Below, one piece after another: positions 34,231-42,485 of a stretch of DNA of 64,000 nucleotides. Source of the stretch: Pollutimonas sp036675275 (lineage in GTDB: Bacteria; Pseudomonadota; Gammaproteobacteria; Burkholderiales; Burkholderiaceae_B); the NCBI GenBank assembly GCA_036675275.1, contig JAKFFG010000014.1:1-64000 (forward strand), in the 5' to 3' direction. A program made the translations under genes and the position numbers. The notes beneath the pieces were generated by a model. The model was given only the letters and a program-made list of their open reading frames with translations, was not told the origin of the DNA and ran no database searches. Within the stretch, counting starts at the first letter, position 1; each line of letters starts with the position of its first letter.

Positions 34231-34276
34231 AAAAAAACGCCGCCGTTCAGCTTTCACTGAACGGCGGTGTTTCTTT
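34231..34276. terminator. Bidirectional rho-independent terminator
   Basis: CCGCCGTTCAG (34240-34250) and CTGAACGGCGG (34257-34267) form a perfect 11-base stem. A run of seven As lies before it, serving the minus strand, and TTTCTTT follows it, serving the plus strand. It would end both the OFA unit and the convergent stress-protein gene. Confidence 0.85.
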
Positions 34277-34292
34277 GAATACCGCCAGGAGC

Positions 34293-34760
34293 CTAGCCCT
34301 TGTCGGCTTCCTTGACGCGATAAACCAGCACCGCGGTCTTGGCCAGACCCAGCACCTTGACGGTAACGCTGCCCAGGAGCAAACGCGACAGGCCGCTGCG
34401 GCCATGACTGCCGATGAAAATAAGATCGCAGCCTTCATCTTCTGCGGCCTGCACCAGGCCATCGGCCACATTGAAATTGGAGACGGCCTTGCCCGTGGCC
34501 TTTACGCCCGCGGTTTCGGCACGATCAAGAACCGCCTTCAAGTATTTTTGCGCCTGTTCCCGCGCCGTTTTATCGTAGTCTTCGTCAGTAATGGCATAAG
34601 CGGCGGCCATGCCGTCGAAACCGACCGTTGCGGCAAATGGTTGGGTAACGTACAGGGCGACGATTTCGGCGCCCATTTCACGAGCAAAGCACACACCCTT
34701 GTTGGCTGCCTGTGCCGACAAGGCGGAGCCGTCGGTTGGAATTAGTATCTTCTTGAACAT
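34293..34760 (-). CDS. Universal stress protein (UspA family)
   Basis: A 155-residue single-domain protein of the ATP-binding UspA type. It starts MFKKILIPTDGS, has an acidic central region, and carries the nucleotide-binding motif GSHGRSGLSRLLLGSVTVKV (about 117-136). Such proteins help cells survive stress and low oxygen. An FNR/ANR-like box lies about 86 bases upstream (34840-34853), which suggests induction when oxygen is low. It is monocistronic, ending at the bidirectional terminator. Confidence 0.92.
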   Translation of the reverse strand: MFKKILIPTDGSALSAQAANKGVCFAREMGAEIVALYVTQPFAATVGFDGMAAAYAITDEDYDKTAREQAQKYLKAVLDRAETAGVKATGKAVSNFNVADGLVQAAEDEGCDLIFIGSHGRSGLSRLLLGSVTVKVLGLAKTAVLVYRVKEADKG

Positions 34761-34839
34761 GGTGTTGTCCTTTTGTTATCGGATATGTAGAGCTTAACCG
34801 GAAGTGAGTCGAAAAAACATCGGGTATACACCATTGGAA

Positions 34840-34853
34840 TTGAGCAAAATCAA
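34840..34853. promoter_or_regulatory. FNR/ANR-like box
   Basis: TTGAGCAAAATCAA matches the FNR consensus TTGAT-N4-ATCAA with one change in the first half. It lies upstream of the stress-protein gene at a distance that would allow class II activation of a start near 34805. It also overlaps the last codons of the next gene upstream. Confidence 0.55.
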
Positions 34854-35191
34854 CGTGCCGTGGCTGCCTGAAACAAGTGCGTGCAGCGCGTACCGGTACG
34901 GCAATATGCCAGGACGGGCGCCGGCAATTCTTTCAGCAGAACCGCAAATCGGGCGACATCGTCGGAAGTCATGGATCCGGAGACTACCGGCTGATACTCG
35001 ACGGCCAGGCCGGCGGCCCGGGCTGCGGCAATGACGTCGGCTGAAGAGGGTTGATCGGGCCCGCCTTCGAGGTCTGGGCGATTGATGATGACGCTTTTGT
35101 AGCCGGCATCGGCGACCGCCTGCATATCCTGCGGCGACAATTGTGGCGCCACAGCGAACGTTTCGCTAAGGGGATTGATAGGCAAAGACAT
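34850..35191 (-). CDS. TIGR01244-family (DUF442) sulfur transferase/phosphatase-like protein
   Basis: A 113-residue cytoplasmic protein with the tyrosine-phosphatase-like loop CRTGTR (Cys-x4-Arg style, in PVLAYCRTGTRCTHLFQ) and the start of the DUF442 domain (FAVAPQLSPQDMQAVADAGYKSVIINRPDLEG). The family includes the phosphatase-like part of Blh sulfide regulators. Here it stands alone, without the beta-lactamase-like domain. A good ribosome site (AGGAG) precedes the ATG. It is divergent from the acetyltransferase gene. The substrate is unknown. Confidence 0.82.
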   Translation of the reverse strand: MSLPINPLSETFAVAPQLSPQDMQAVADAGYKSVIINRPDLEGGPDQPSSADVIAAARAAGLAVEYQPVVSGSMTSDDVARFAVLLKELPAPVLAYCRTGTRCTHLFQAATAR

Positions 35192-35316
35192 AGTTGACTC
35201 CTGATGTTTATACTAGCAAAAAGGCGTATTTGACCGGCGGGATCTGGTCGGACCCATCGCCAACAATTTATAGCAAACCAGTGCAAGCCGCCATCGATAG
35301 GATTGAGGAAAATAGT

Positions 35317-35910
35317 ATGACCAGTGCCAACATAGCGCAAGCGGCAGCACGATCGGGGCCGTCCGCGGAAGCAGGGCCCCACCCCGCACTGATCATTCGC
35401 GACGCGACACCTGACGACATGATAGCCGTACAGGGCATCTATGCCGTGCATGTACTGCATGGTACGGCAACGTTCGAAGAGGTGCCGCCTTCGGTGGACG
35501 ACATGCTGGGGCGGCGCGCCCAGATACTCGCTGCAGGAATGCCTTATCTGGTTGCTGTGCTGAATGGCGAGGTCGTAGGCTACTGCTATGCGGCGCAATA
35601 TCGTCCGCGTGTTGCTTACCGGTACACGATCGAAGACTCTATTTATCTTGCTGAAAATCAGGCGGGAAAAGGGTTGGGAAAGGCACTGCTGGCGGCGCTC
35701 ATTGAACGTTGCGAGCAAGGGCCGTGGCGCCAGATGATCGCGGTGATCGCGGGGAATAATAATTTCAGTTCTATCGGATTGCATCGGAGCATGGGGTTTA
35801 CGCATGCGGGGACGCAGATGGCGACTGGATTCAAGTTCGGTCAATGGATAGATGTGGTGTTCATGCAGCGGGCGTTGGGGGCGGGGAAAAGCAGTCTTCC
35901 GGATCAGTGA
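35317..35910 (+). CDS. GNAT-family N-acetyltransferase (phosphinothricin-type)
   Basis: A 197-residue acetyltransferase resembling the phosphinothricin/methionine-sulfoximine type. The acetyl-CoA-binding motif is NQAGKGLGKALLAALIE, preceded by AYRYTIEDSIYLAE, and followed by IAVIAGNNNFSSIGLHRSMGF. The ATG at 35317 has GAGG upstream; a longer reading overlaps the regulatory region shared with the divergent gene. The first 24 residues before LIIRDATPDDM are a variable extension. It would detoxify or modify an amine; the real substrate is unknown. Confidence 0.85.
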   Translation: MTSANIAQAAARSGPSAEAGPHPALIIRDATPDDMIAVQGIYAVHVLHGTATFEEVPPSVDDMLGRRAQILAAGMPYLVAVLNGEVVGYCYAAQYRPRVAYRYTIEDSIYLAENQAGKGLGKALLAALIERCEQGPWRQMIAVIAGNNNFSSIGLHRSMGFTHAGTQMATGFKFGQWIDVVFMQRALGAGKSSLPDQ

Positions 35911-36359
35911 CTGATCAGGATCATCCCATCACTTAGGTTTGCAGACGCGCCGTGAGGCGTCGCATATCATCGTCGTCGTATTTAGCGCCGGATATTCTTC
36001 TACGGCTTCTTCTACTTCTTCTTCTTCTTCTGCTTCTTCACCTTTTTCTGCTTTAACTGCATGTCTTGTCCCGCATTCGTGGCCGGCGGCTGTGGCAGGT
36101 GGTGGGAACGGCGAAGTATGCGTGCGCCCTGTCAAGGTCAGGCTCGGGGAGGCAAGCCCGCGCTGTCTGAGCGCCAAGCTTGCTGACAATCCAGTGGATT
36201 GTCAGCGGCGCGAGTTCGCGGGCGCCCCGAGCCTGTCCTTGGCAGGGTCCGTCCCGGCGTAGCACGGGACCGCAAACGCATTGAGCCGTCCCCACCACCT
36301 GCCACAGCCGCCATGAGGGCTTGCAGCCAATTCATGCGCATTTATGCCGTGATTTTTCC
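35911..36359. other. Intergenic region with CTT tract and palindromic element
   Basis: I find no gene here. The stretch 35995-36056 is an imperfect CTT/TTC repeat. A minus-strand frame reads it as Glu-rich (EEAEEEEEVEEAVEE), but it has no start context or conserved pattern and is not called. A nested palindrome follows (36085-36312). The rest is GC-rich until an AT-rich promoter region starts at about 36350. Confidence 0.6.
36085..36312. repeat. 228-bp nested imperfect palindrome
   Basis: The outer arms are a perfect 22-base inverted repeat (36085-36106 and 36291-36312). Inside them, 36126-36149 pairs with 36225-36248 with a few mismatches. The centre (36182-36206) has perfect 12-base arms, GCTGACAATCCA and TGGATTGTCAGC, around one G. 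The three levels are nested but not exactly concentric. It has the form of a small non-coding palindromic element. Identity is unknown. Confidence 0.75.
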
Positions 36360-36386
36360 ATAAGATTACTTTACAATATATCTTAT
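36360..36386. promoter_or_regulatory. NsrR-like operator of the NO-response operon
   Basis: ATAAGAT (36360-36366) and ATCTTAT (36380-36386) are perfect arms around a 13-base centre. The 23-base core, AAGAT to ATCTT (36362-36384), agrees with the NsrR consensus at about 18 positions. It lies about 60 bases upstream of the haemoglobin gene. The operon encodes NsrR, so autoregulation is likely. Confidence 0.7.
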
Positions 36387-36443
36387 ATCTACATGCTAAC
36401 GGACACAGACTCCGTCATTCTCATTTCCCCGGCAGGACGCTTC

Positions 36444-36848
36444 ATGGATAGATCCGAACTCTGTACCGAAGAAGAAATTAATACGCTGGTTTACGGCTTT
36501 TATGATCGGGTCCGCGCCGACGCCTTATTGGGGCCCGTGTTTGACCAGCATATCTCGGATTGGGACACGCACCTGAAGATCATGGTCCGGTTCTGGTCGT
36601 CCATGTTGATAGGCGCGGGTACTTACAATGGCACGCCCATGCCCAAGCATGTTGCGCTGCCCGATTTGAATGCGAATATGTTCAAGCACTGGCTCGCGCT
36701 ATTCCGGGACACCACCGAAGAACTGCCGAATCGCGCCCTGGCTGAACGCGCACAGGAGTATGCGCAGCGTATCGCTCGCAGCCTGTGGTTCGGCTATCAA
36801 ATGAATAACGAACCTGATCGCATCCCCTCGGAGTTAGGAAATGGCTAG
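36444..36848 (+). CDS. Group III truncated haemoglobin
   Basis: A 134-residue haem protein of the truncated-globin class, group III (Ctb/Cgb-like), which handles NO or oxygen. The pattern FYDRVRADALLGPVF, FWSSMLIGAGTYNGTPMPKH and FKHWLALFRDTTEEL fits; the His in PMPKHVAL should be the proximal haem ligand. I chose the ATG at 36444 (AGGA upstream) because it matches the family start. An ATG at 36393 is closer to the operator and lacks a ribosome site. It overlaps nnrS by 8 bases. Confidence 0.88.
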   Translation: MDRSELCTEEEINTLVYGFYDRVRADALLGPVFDQHISDWDTHLKIMVRFWSSMLIGAGTYNGTPMPKHVALPDLNANMFKHWLALFRDTTEELPNRALAERAQEYAQRIARSLWFGYQMNNEPDRIPSELGNG

Positions 36849-38088
36849 CGTGCAATCGATCAATAAAAATGCGGCAGTTGCCGGCAATCGGCCGGACATG
36901 ACGGCGTTTCTGGGGCTGGGGTTTCGCCCGCTTTATATTGCCGGTGCGGGGTGGGCACTGATCTCCGTCGCGCTGTGGATTTTCGCGCCTGAGTTCATCG
37001 GGCAACCGCTATCGGCTGTGGCGTGGCATGCCCATGAAATGCTGTGGGGCTTTATTGCCACGATTGCGGTGGCTTTCCTTCTTACGGCCAGCGCCACCTG
37101 GACGGGCTTCAATCCATTGAAGGGAACGCCGCTGGCTCTGGTTACTGCGCTATGGGTCGTTGCGCGCCTTTGTTATCTGTTCGGCGGCACAACAGGCTTC
37201 TGGATAGCCGCCGTCAGCGAATCGGCGTTTTTCGCTATCAGCGCGGTATGCCTGATGCGGGTCATGCTGAAAGGAAAGAGCCGCCGTAATTATGGCGTGC
37301 CGTGGCTGGTCCTGGGGCTGGGCGTCGCCAATGTGCTCTACCTGAAGGCTGCACTTGCCGGCGACTACATAATGCTGATGCAGCGTTTCGACCTTGGACT
37401 GATCTGCATGGCAATCATTGCTTTGCTGATCGGCCGGCGCGTCATTCCCTTCTTCGCCATGCGCATGGTTCCGGGCCTGGAATTGCCCATGCAGGTGCGC
37501 AGCGGCCAGGCGCAGTTGGCGCTGAGCGTCGCGGCTGTTGTGTTGAGTTTGGTTGGCCTGCCGCTGTATACGGCGCTGGCGTTTGCGCTTGTCGGCATCA
37601 TCAGCTTGTGGCAGATCACAAGCTGGAAGCCTTTTTCGGTATTGCACAAACCCATGCTGTGGATACTGTACCTTGGCTATGCAGCTATGGGCTTGGGCTT
37701 GCTGTTTGCCGCAATACATAGCAGCGGCCTGGCTACAGGGGTATTGGCACGATCGGCGGTACATGTCCATGTCATCGGCATGGGCGGTTTTGCGGTGCTG
37801 ATCATAGGCATGCTGACGCGTACCGCGCTGGGCCACCTGGGCCGTCCTCTTGCCCTGGATGCCAGCATGCTGGTCAGCTACTACCTGATGGTCGCGTCGG
37901 TGGTACTGCGTCTGGCCGCATTGTGGCCGTCATGGGCAAGCGGCTGGTTGCTGCAGGCCGCCGCATCGTGCTGGATTCTTGCCATGGCGCTTTATCTTTG
38001 GCGCTTTGTGCCCATGCTGATACGCCGTCGCTACACCGCCGCGCCGGCTAAAGACTCAGTGGCGTCCACCATATTGAAGAAGCAATAA
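36841..38088 (+). CDS. nnrS: NnrS family membrane protein
   Basis: NnrS proteins are haem- and copper-containing membrane proteins made under NO stress. The 415-residue protein has about twelve hydrophobic segments and the conserved motifs LGLGFRPLYIAG, WHAHEMLWGFI, GRRVIPFFAMRM and HVHVIGMGGFAVLIIGMLTR. These supply His residues suited to metal or haem binding. It is coupled to the haemoglobin gene by an 8-base overlap and is followed by nsrR after 20 bases, consistent with an NO-detoxification operon. Confidence 0.95.
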   Translation: MASVQSINKNAAVAGNRPDMTAFLGLGFRPLYIAGAGWALISVALWIFAPEFIGQPLSAVAWHAHEMLWGFIATIAVAFLLTASATWTGFNPLKGTPLALVTALWVVARLCYLFGGTTGFWIAAVSESAFFAISAVCLMRVMLKGKSRRNYGVPWLVLGLGVANVLYLKAALAGDYIMLMQRFDLGLICMAIIALLIGRRVIPFFAMRMVPGLELPMQVRSGQAQLALSVAAVVLSLVGLPLYTALAFALVGIISLWQITSWKPFSVLHKPMLWILYLGYAAMGLGLLFAAIHSSGLATGVLARSAVHVHVIGMGGFAVLIIGMLTRTALGHLGRPLALDASMLVSYYLMVASVVLRLAALWPSWASGWLLQAAASCWILAMALYLWRFVPMLIRRRYTAAPAKDSVASTILKKQ

Positions 38089-38108
38089 ACCATGAAATCG
38101 GAGACAGC

Positions 38109-38564
38109 ATGCGCCTGACCGCCATGACAGACTATGCCATGCGTTTGCTCATGTATGTGGGCAGGCACCCGGAGCGCTTGTGCACGATTTCCGAGATCGC
38201 CCAGGCATACGATATTTCGGAGCCGCACCTGATGAAGATCACGCACCGGCTGGCGCAGCGCGGCTGGATCGAAACGGTGCGCGGCAAGAACGGCGGCATG
38301 CGTTTGGGACGCCGCCCCGAAGACATCATTATTGGTGCCGTGCTGCGCGATACTGAAAACGACCTGGCGCTGGTCGAGTGCTTTGCAACAGGCCACCGCT
38401 GCACATTAAGCGGCCATTGCGGTTTGACCGGCATCATCGACGGCGCACTGCAAAAGTTCCTGGAACATCTGGACGGCTATACATTGGCGGACATTCTGCC
38501 TGAACAGGCAAGCTGCGGTCCCTCGACGTCCACACATGTAATCAAACTGGTGGACATCAGCTGA
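38109..38564 (+). CDS. nsrR: NO-sensing repressor NsrR (Rrf2 family)
   Basis: NsrR is an iron-sulfur regulator that releases its operators when the cluster reacts with NO. The 151-residue protein has the Rrf2 winged helix (MRLTAMTDYAMRLLMYVG, ISEPHLMKITHRLAQRG, VRGKNGGMRLGR). The three cluster cysteines are Cys91, Cys98 and Cys104, in the spacing of NsrR, followed by HLDGYTLADIL. A GGAGA ribosome site precedes the ATG. It lies at the end of the operon it probably controls through the operator at 36360-36386. Confidence 0.94.
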   Translation: MRLTAMTDYAMRLLMYVGRHPERLCTISEIAQAYDISEPHLMKITHRLAQRGWIETVRGKNGGMRLGRRPEDIIIGAVLRDTENDLALVECFATGHRCTLSGHCGLTGIIDGALQKFLEHLDGYTLADILPEQASCGPSTSTHVIKLVDIS

Positions 38565-38589
38565 CTGGAACGCCCGTAATGGTTCAGGA

Positions 38590-38635
38590 CCTGTTAACAC
38601 TACTCAAGGAGATCGCGTTGAGTAGTGTTAACAGG
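38590..38635. terminator. Perfect 18-bp inverted repeat between nsrR and the MarR gene
   Basis: CCTGTTAACACTACTCAA (38590-38607) and TTGAGTAGTGTTAACAGG (38618-38635) are exact complements around a 10-base loop. It starts 25 bases after the nsrR stop and ends 1 base before the MarR gene stop. A bidirectional terminator is the simplest reading, although there is no T-run. Confidence 0.6.
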
Positions 38636-38636
38636 C

Positions 38637-39077
38637 CTAGTCGTGGAAATGATTCAGCAAACTTACAAGCAGCGGCCGCACGGCGCGCAACTCGTTCAAG
38701 TGCGTGCTGGCCAACACGGCCAGCTTTTCTTCGGCCAAGGGGGTGAGCGCCACGCGCACCCGACGGCGATCTTCTTGGTCGCGGTAACGCTGCAATAGCT
38801 CCATGCGGACCAGGCGGTTGATCAGCTCGACTGCGCTATGGTGACGGATGAGCAGTTGCTCGGCCACGTCGCCCACACTGGGCGACGACTTCAGGCTGAG
38901 CGTCTTGATGATAAGCAATGCCTGATGCTGTTGCGGCATCAGGCCGACGTCGGCCGCAGCCGTTTCACTGAACGCAATGAACCGCCGCAAGGCAAGACGA
39001 AACGTGGCCAGCGCCTGGTAATCGGCGGCTGTGGGCGTTCCGTCGACACTGCGGCTGGGGTCGTTGTACGACGTCAT
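38637..39077 (-). CDS. MarR-family transcriptional regulator
   Basis: A 146-residue winged-helix protein. The recognition region (SSPSVGDVAEQLLIRHHSAVELINRLVRMELLQRYRDQEDRRRVRVALT) has the MarR pattern with the Asp-Arg-Arg wing. MarR proteins usually bind a small aromatic or oxidant ligand. It lies 15 bases downstream of serA on the same strand and may be co-transcribed. Its target cannot be told; serA or a neighbouring gene is possible. Confidence 0.9.
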   Translation of the reverse strand: MTSYNDPSRSVDGTPTAADYQALATFRLALRRFIAFSETAAADVGLMPQQHQALLIIKTLSLKSSPSVGDVAEQLLIRHHSAVELINRLVRMELLQRYRDQEDRRRVRVALTPLAEEKLAVLASTHLNELRAVRPLLVSLLNHFHD

Positions 39078-39092
39078 GGTTCAAACGCAGGC

Positions 39093-40292
39093 CTATACCA
39101 GGTCGCAGCGCACTGTAATTGGATGCGAACGCAACACCGAAATAATGGTGTCGTCGACCGTGCCTTCGACATCGGAGATCACATAGCCGATAGCGCCACG
39201 GGTCTGCAATTGCTGGCTCACGATGTTCAAGCCGTGCTCGGCCATCAAGTTGCTGAGCGTGCCCATGGCGCCCGGCAGATTCCGGTGCACATGGAGAATA
39301 CGAGCCGTGCCTGCCGCTTCGTGATACGGAATCTCGGGGAAATTCACCGCTCCCTTGGTGGTTCCGCTCAACATGAAACGCAGCAGTTTTTCGGCTACTT
39401 CGCGACCGATGTTTTCCTGGGACTCTTGCGTACTGCCACCAATATGCGGCGTAAGAATTACGTTGCGCATACCGATCAGGGGACTGTTCAGCGCTTCGTT
39501 GGCGCTTTTGGGCTCGGTGGGGAAGACATCGATTGCCGCGCCCGAAAGATGACCCGATTCCAGCGCATCGTGCAGGGCATCGATGTCGACCACCGTGCCG
39601 CGCGAGGCGTTGATTAGAATGGATCCAGGCTTCATGGCGGCAATGGTCGTGGCGTCCATGATGTTCTGAGTCGCCTTGCCGCCAGGCACGTGCAGCGTGA
39701 CGACATCGGATTGTGCGAGCAGCTTCAGCAATGAAGTACTTGCGCGCGCATTGCCGAGGGGAAGCTTGGCTTCCACGTCGTGGAATATGACCCGCATGCC
39801 GGCCGCTTCGGCCAGCGTACCGACCTGCGATCCGATATTGCCATAGCCTATGATGCCCAGCGTCTTGCCGCGCGCCTCGAAGGCGCCATCCGCGGTTTTG
39901 TCCCAGTGGCCATGGTGCACGCGATCATTCTTTTCAGGGATGCGGCGCAACAGCAGAATGGCCTCTCCGAGCACCAGCTCGGCAACGGAGCGCGTATTTG
40001 AAAAGGGTGCGTTGAATACCGGCACGCCGTGCAGCATTGCCGTGTCGAGATCGACCTGATTCGTTCCGATGCAGAAGCAGCCGACCGCCCTTAGGTCAAC
40101 CGCCCCCGCCAGCAGCGCCGCATCGAGATGCGTACGGGAGCGTATGCCGACCAGGCTGGCGCCCTGCAATGCCTCGGCAAGAGCTTGTGAAGGCAGCGAT
40201 GACGCGTGCGTAACAATGTCGTTGAATCCGGCCGCGACGAAAACCTCTTTCGCACTGGGGTGAATATTCTCAAAAAGGACAATACGGGTCAT
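39093..40292 (-). CDS. serA: D-3-phosphoglycerate dehydrogenase
   Basis: SerA oxidises 3-phosphoglycerate in the first step of serine synthesis. The 399-residue protein has the NAD-binding motif LGIIGYGNIGSQVG, the substrate/catalytic segments GCFCIGTNQVDL, INASRGTVVDIDAL and LTPHIGGSTQESQENIG (catalytic His), and a C-terminal ACT domain (about 325-399) for serine feedback. The length fits the ACT-containing form. It lies between the chemoreceptor gene and the MarR gene on the same strand. Confidence 0.94.
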   Translation of the reverse strand: MTRIVLFENIHPSAKEVFVAAGFNDIVTHASSLPSQALAEALQGASLVGIRSRTHLDAALLAGAVDLRAVGCFCIGTNQVDLDTAMLHGVPVFNAPFSNTRSVAELVLGEAILLLRRIPEKNDRVHHGHWDKTADGAFEARGKTLGIIGYGNIGSQVGTLAEAAGMRVIFHDVEAKLPLGNARASTSLLKLLAQSDVVTLHVPGGKATQNIMDATTIAAMKPGSILINASRGTVVDIDALHDALESGHLSGAAIDVFPTEPKSANEALNSPLIGMRNVILTPHIGGSTQESQENIGREVAEKLLRFMLSGTTKGAVNFPEIPYHEAAGTARILHVHRNLPGAMGTLSNLMAEHGLNIVSQQLQTRGAIGYVISDVEGTVDDTIISVLRSHPITVRCDLV

Positions 40293-40365
40293 TAAATCAA
40301 GGCTCCAGCAAACACCAAAATAGCATTGTGACGCATCTTCGCGGTTAATACATACTCAGCCCTGT

Positions 40366-42321
40366 TTATAGCAGGGACAAGGCGCTGCGCGAATCGGCCG
40401 GCGTGCGAAATACGCTCACTGCCGCAACCAGGTCGTCGGCCTGTTCACGCAATGCCAGTGTGGCGGCCGCCGCCTCTTGAACCAGGGCGGCATTCTGCTG
40501 CGTGACTTGATCCATCTGGGCAACAGCCTGGTTGACCTGCTCGATTCCGCAAGTCTGCTCCTGACTGGCCACGGTAATTTCACCCATGATATCGGTAACG
40601 CGCTTGATGCTGCCTACAACCTCGTCCATAGTCTGGCCGGCCACACTGGCCAGCTCGCTGCCTGTACCCACCTGTTTCACGGATTCGTCGATCAGGTCCT
40701 TGATTTCCCGGGCCGCCGCCGCGGAGCGCTGCGCCAGGCTGCGCACTTCCGACGCAACAACGGCAAAGCCGCGGCCCTGCTCGCCGGCGCGCGCCGCCTC
40801 GACCGCCGCGTTCAGGGCCAGGATATTCGTCTGGAAAGCAATGCCGTCGATGATGCCGATGATATCGACGATGCGTCGCGAGGACACATGGATAGAGGCC
40901 ATGGTGTCGACGACCTGCCTGACGACGTCGCCGCCCCGGACAGCCACCGCAGAGGCAGACAGCGCCAGTTGATTCGCCATCCGGGCGTTGCCCGCGTTCT
41001 GGCTTACCGTGCTCGTCAGTTCCTCCATCGAGGCGGCAGTTTCTTCCAGTGAACTGGCCTGGGCTTCGGTTCTTGCCGACAGGTCGATATTGCCGGCCGC
41101 GACCTGTCCGGACGCGGTGGCAATACTGTCGGTGCCGCTGCGCACCCGGGTCACGATACCAGCCAGGCTGGCGTTCATGCTGCTCAGCGCCTGAAGCAAC
41201 TGGCCTATTTCGTCGGTGCTGCGTATGTCTATGGTCGACGTCAGATCGCCCCGTGCGACGGTCTGGGCGACGCTCAGCGACCGACCTATTGCTCCGACGG
41301 TCATGCGCATCACCGACAAGGCAAGCAGAATAGTCGCAACCCCCAGCACGACGATAACTCCGACCACCTTCATCAAAGACCGCTGTCCGTCTCTGACGCC
41401 GTCCTCAAGCCTTTGTTCAAGGGCTTGGAATGCGACGCGCATCACGGCAAACTGAGCATCAATTGCGGCGCTCATTCCTTCCCAATACTGCCGCGGCGGA
41501 AAATCGAGACTTTCGGCCTGGACAATTTTTTCGTTTGCCATGGCCAGCCCTTCCTCGGCTGCCTGCCGCGCCGCCGCCACCGGCTCACCGAGTGTCTGCT
41601 TCAAATCAGGGTCATTTATCGCTTCGTCGAAGTCACTGTATGTATTTTCGAATGCGTACCTGGCCATGCTGTCCAGGACGTTGACGCGGCTGCGCTCGGC
41701 TGACGAGGCTTCCCCTCTTGTCAAGACGGACGTGCCGCTGGCGCGCGCCTGTCCCAGGTTTTCGGTCAACTCGGGCAGCCCCCCGAACACCGCTTTTATC
41801 ATATAGTGACTGCCTGGGTCAGCTTCAAACAGAAGGCCTGACGCCTTCACCATATTGTCCAGCAGGCGCAGTTGCTGCTGGATGAGCGCCGTATGCCGGG
41901 AAAAGCTCTCGGGCGCACCGATAGTATTGCCGCTGACGGCGAGTGCCAGGCCCTGCCATTCGCGCCTGATTGCCTCGATATCCGCCGTCAGCGTTGCGGA
42001 GCCCAAGTTTGCGGCCACGCTTTGCACGGCCTGATTCAGCGCTTCGTCGACTTTGGCTTGTGTAGACCGGCGAGCCTCGCCCTGCCCCGCGTCTCCCGAC
42101 AGTAAAACCGCCGACAAGCCGCGATGTTGCTGAGTAAGCCGCATAAGCTTGAGCACTTCACCCGACGGAATTATTCCAGCCACCTTCGCGCGCGCTTCGC
42201 CGACCAGATCCAGGTGCATTTTTACTAACATCGTCGTGGGAATGGCGAGCATTCCCAGCGCCAGGACGCCAATGAGGGCGAATTTCTGCCACATTCTCAA
42301 ATTGGCTATGAGGCCTTGCAT
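40366..42321 (-). CDS. Methyl-accepting chemotaxis protein
   Basis: A 651-residue chemoreceptor: an N-terminal membrane helix (about 13-33), a large all-helical periplasmic sensor of about 270 residues, a second helix (about 315-335), HAMP, then a cytoplasmic signalling domain. The signalling hairpin IIDGIAFQTNILALNAAVEAARAG and the methylation region SSLEETAASMEELT are typical. The sensor resembles the nitrate-and-nitrite-sensing type (TQQHRGLSAVLLSGD), but this is a guess. No C-terminal CheR-binding pentapeptide is seen. No che genes are near. Confidence 0.92.
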   Translation of the reverse strand: MQGLIANLRMWQKFALIGVLALGMLAIPTTMLVKMHLDLVGEARAKVAGIIPSGEVLKLMRLTQQHRGLSAVLLSGDAGQGEARRSTQAKVDEALNQAVQSVAANLGSATLTADIEAIRREWQGLALAVSGNTIGAPESFSRHTALIQQQLRLLDNMVKASGLLFEADPGSHYMIKAVFGGLPELTENLGQARASGTSVLTRGEASSAERSRVNVLDSMARYAFENTYSDFDEAINDPDLKQTLGEPVAAARQAAEEGLAMANEKIVQAESLDFPPRQYWEGMSAAIDAQFAVMRVAFQALEQRLEDGVRDGQRSLMKVVGVIVVLGVATILLALSVMRMTVGAIGRSLSVAQTVARGDLTSTIDIRSTDEIGQLLQALSSMNASLAGIVTRVRSGTDSIATASGQVAAGNIDLSARTEAQASSLEETAASMEELTSTVSQNAGNARMANQLALSASAVAVRGGDVVRQVVDTMASIHVSSRRIVDIIGIIDGIAFQTNILALNAAVEAARAGEQGRGFAVVASEVRSLAQRSAAAAREIKDLIDESVKQVGTGSELASVAGQTMDEVVGSIKRVTDIMGEITVASQEQTCGIEQVNQAVAQMDQVTQQNAALVQEAAAATLALREQADDLVAAVSVFRTPADSRSALSLL

Positions 42322-42485
42322 TGCTTACTATCCTTTCTTCTCTTGCGAAATTCCGTCGCCGCGCCACGGAATGCAGCCCGTCAGGAAACAGAAAGAAATT
42401 GTAAGGTTGCCCACACCCCGCCATGGTGCGAAACAGGCTTGCGGCGGGCTGTCCCATTGACATTGGTCAAGCCCGAACGACTAAC

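Noticed and set aside
35929..36189. Minus-strand Glu-rich open frame of 86 codons
   Set aside because: It is read from the CTT tract and one arm of the palindrome, lacks a ribosome site and shows no protein-like conservation pattern.
36393..36443. Earlier ATG for the truncated haemoglobin gene
   Set aside because: It has no ribosome site, sits next to the operator, and adds residues that do not match the family start.
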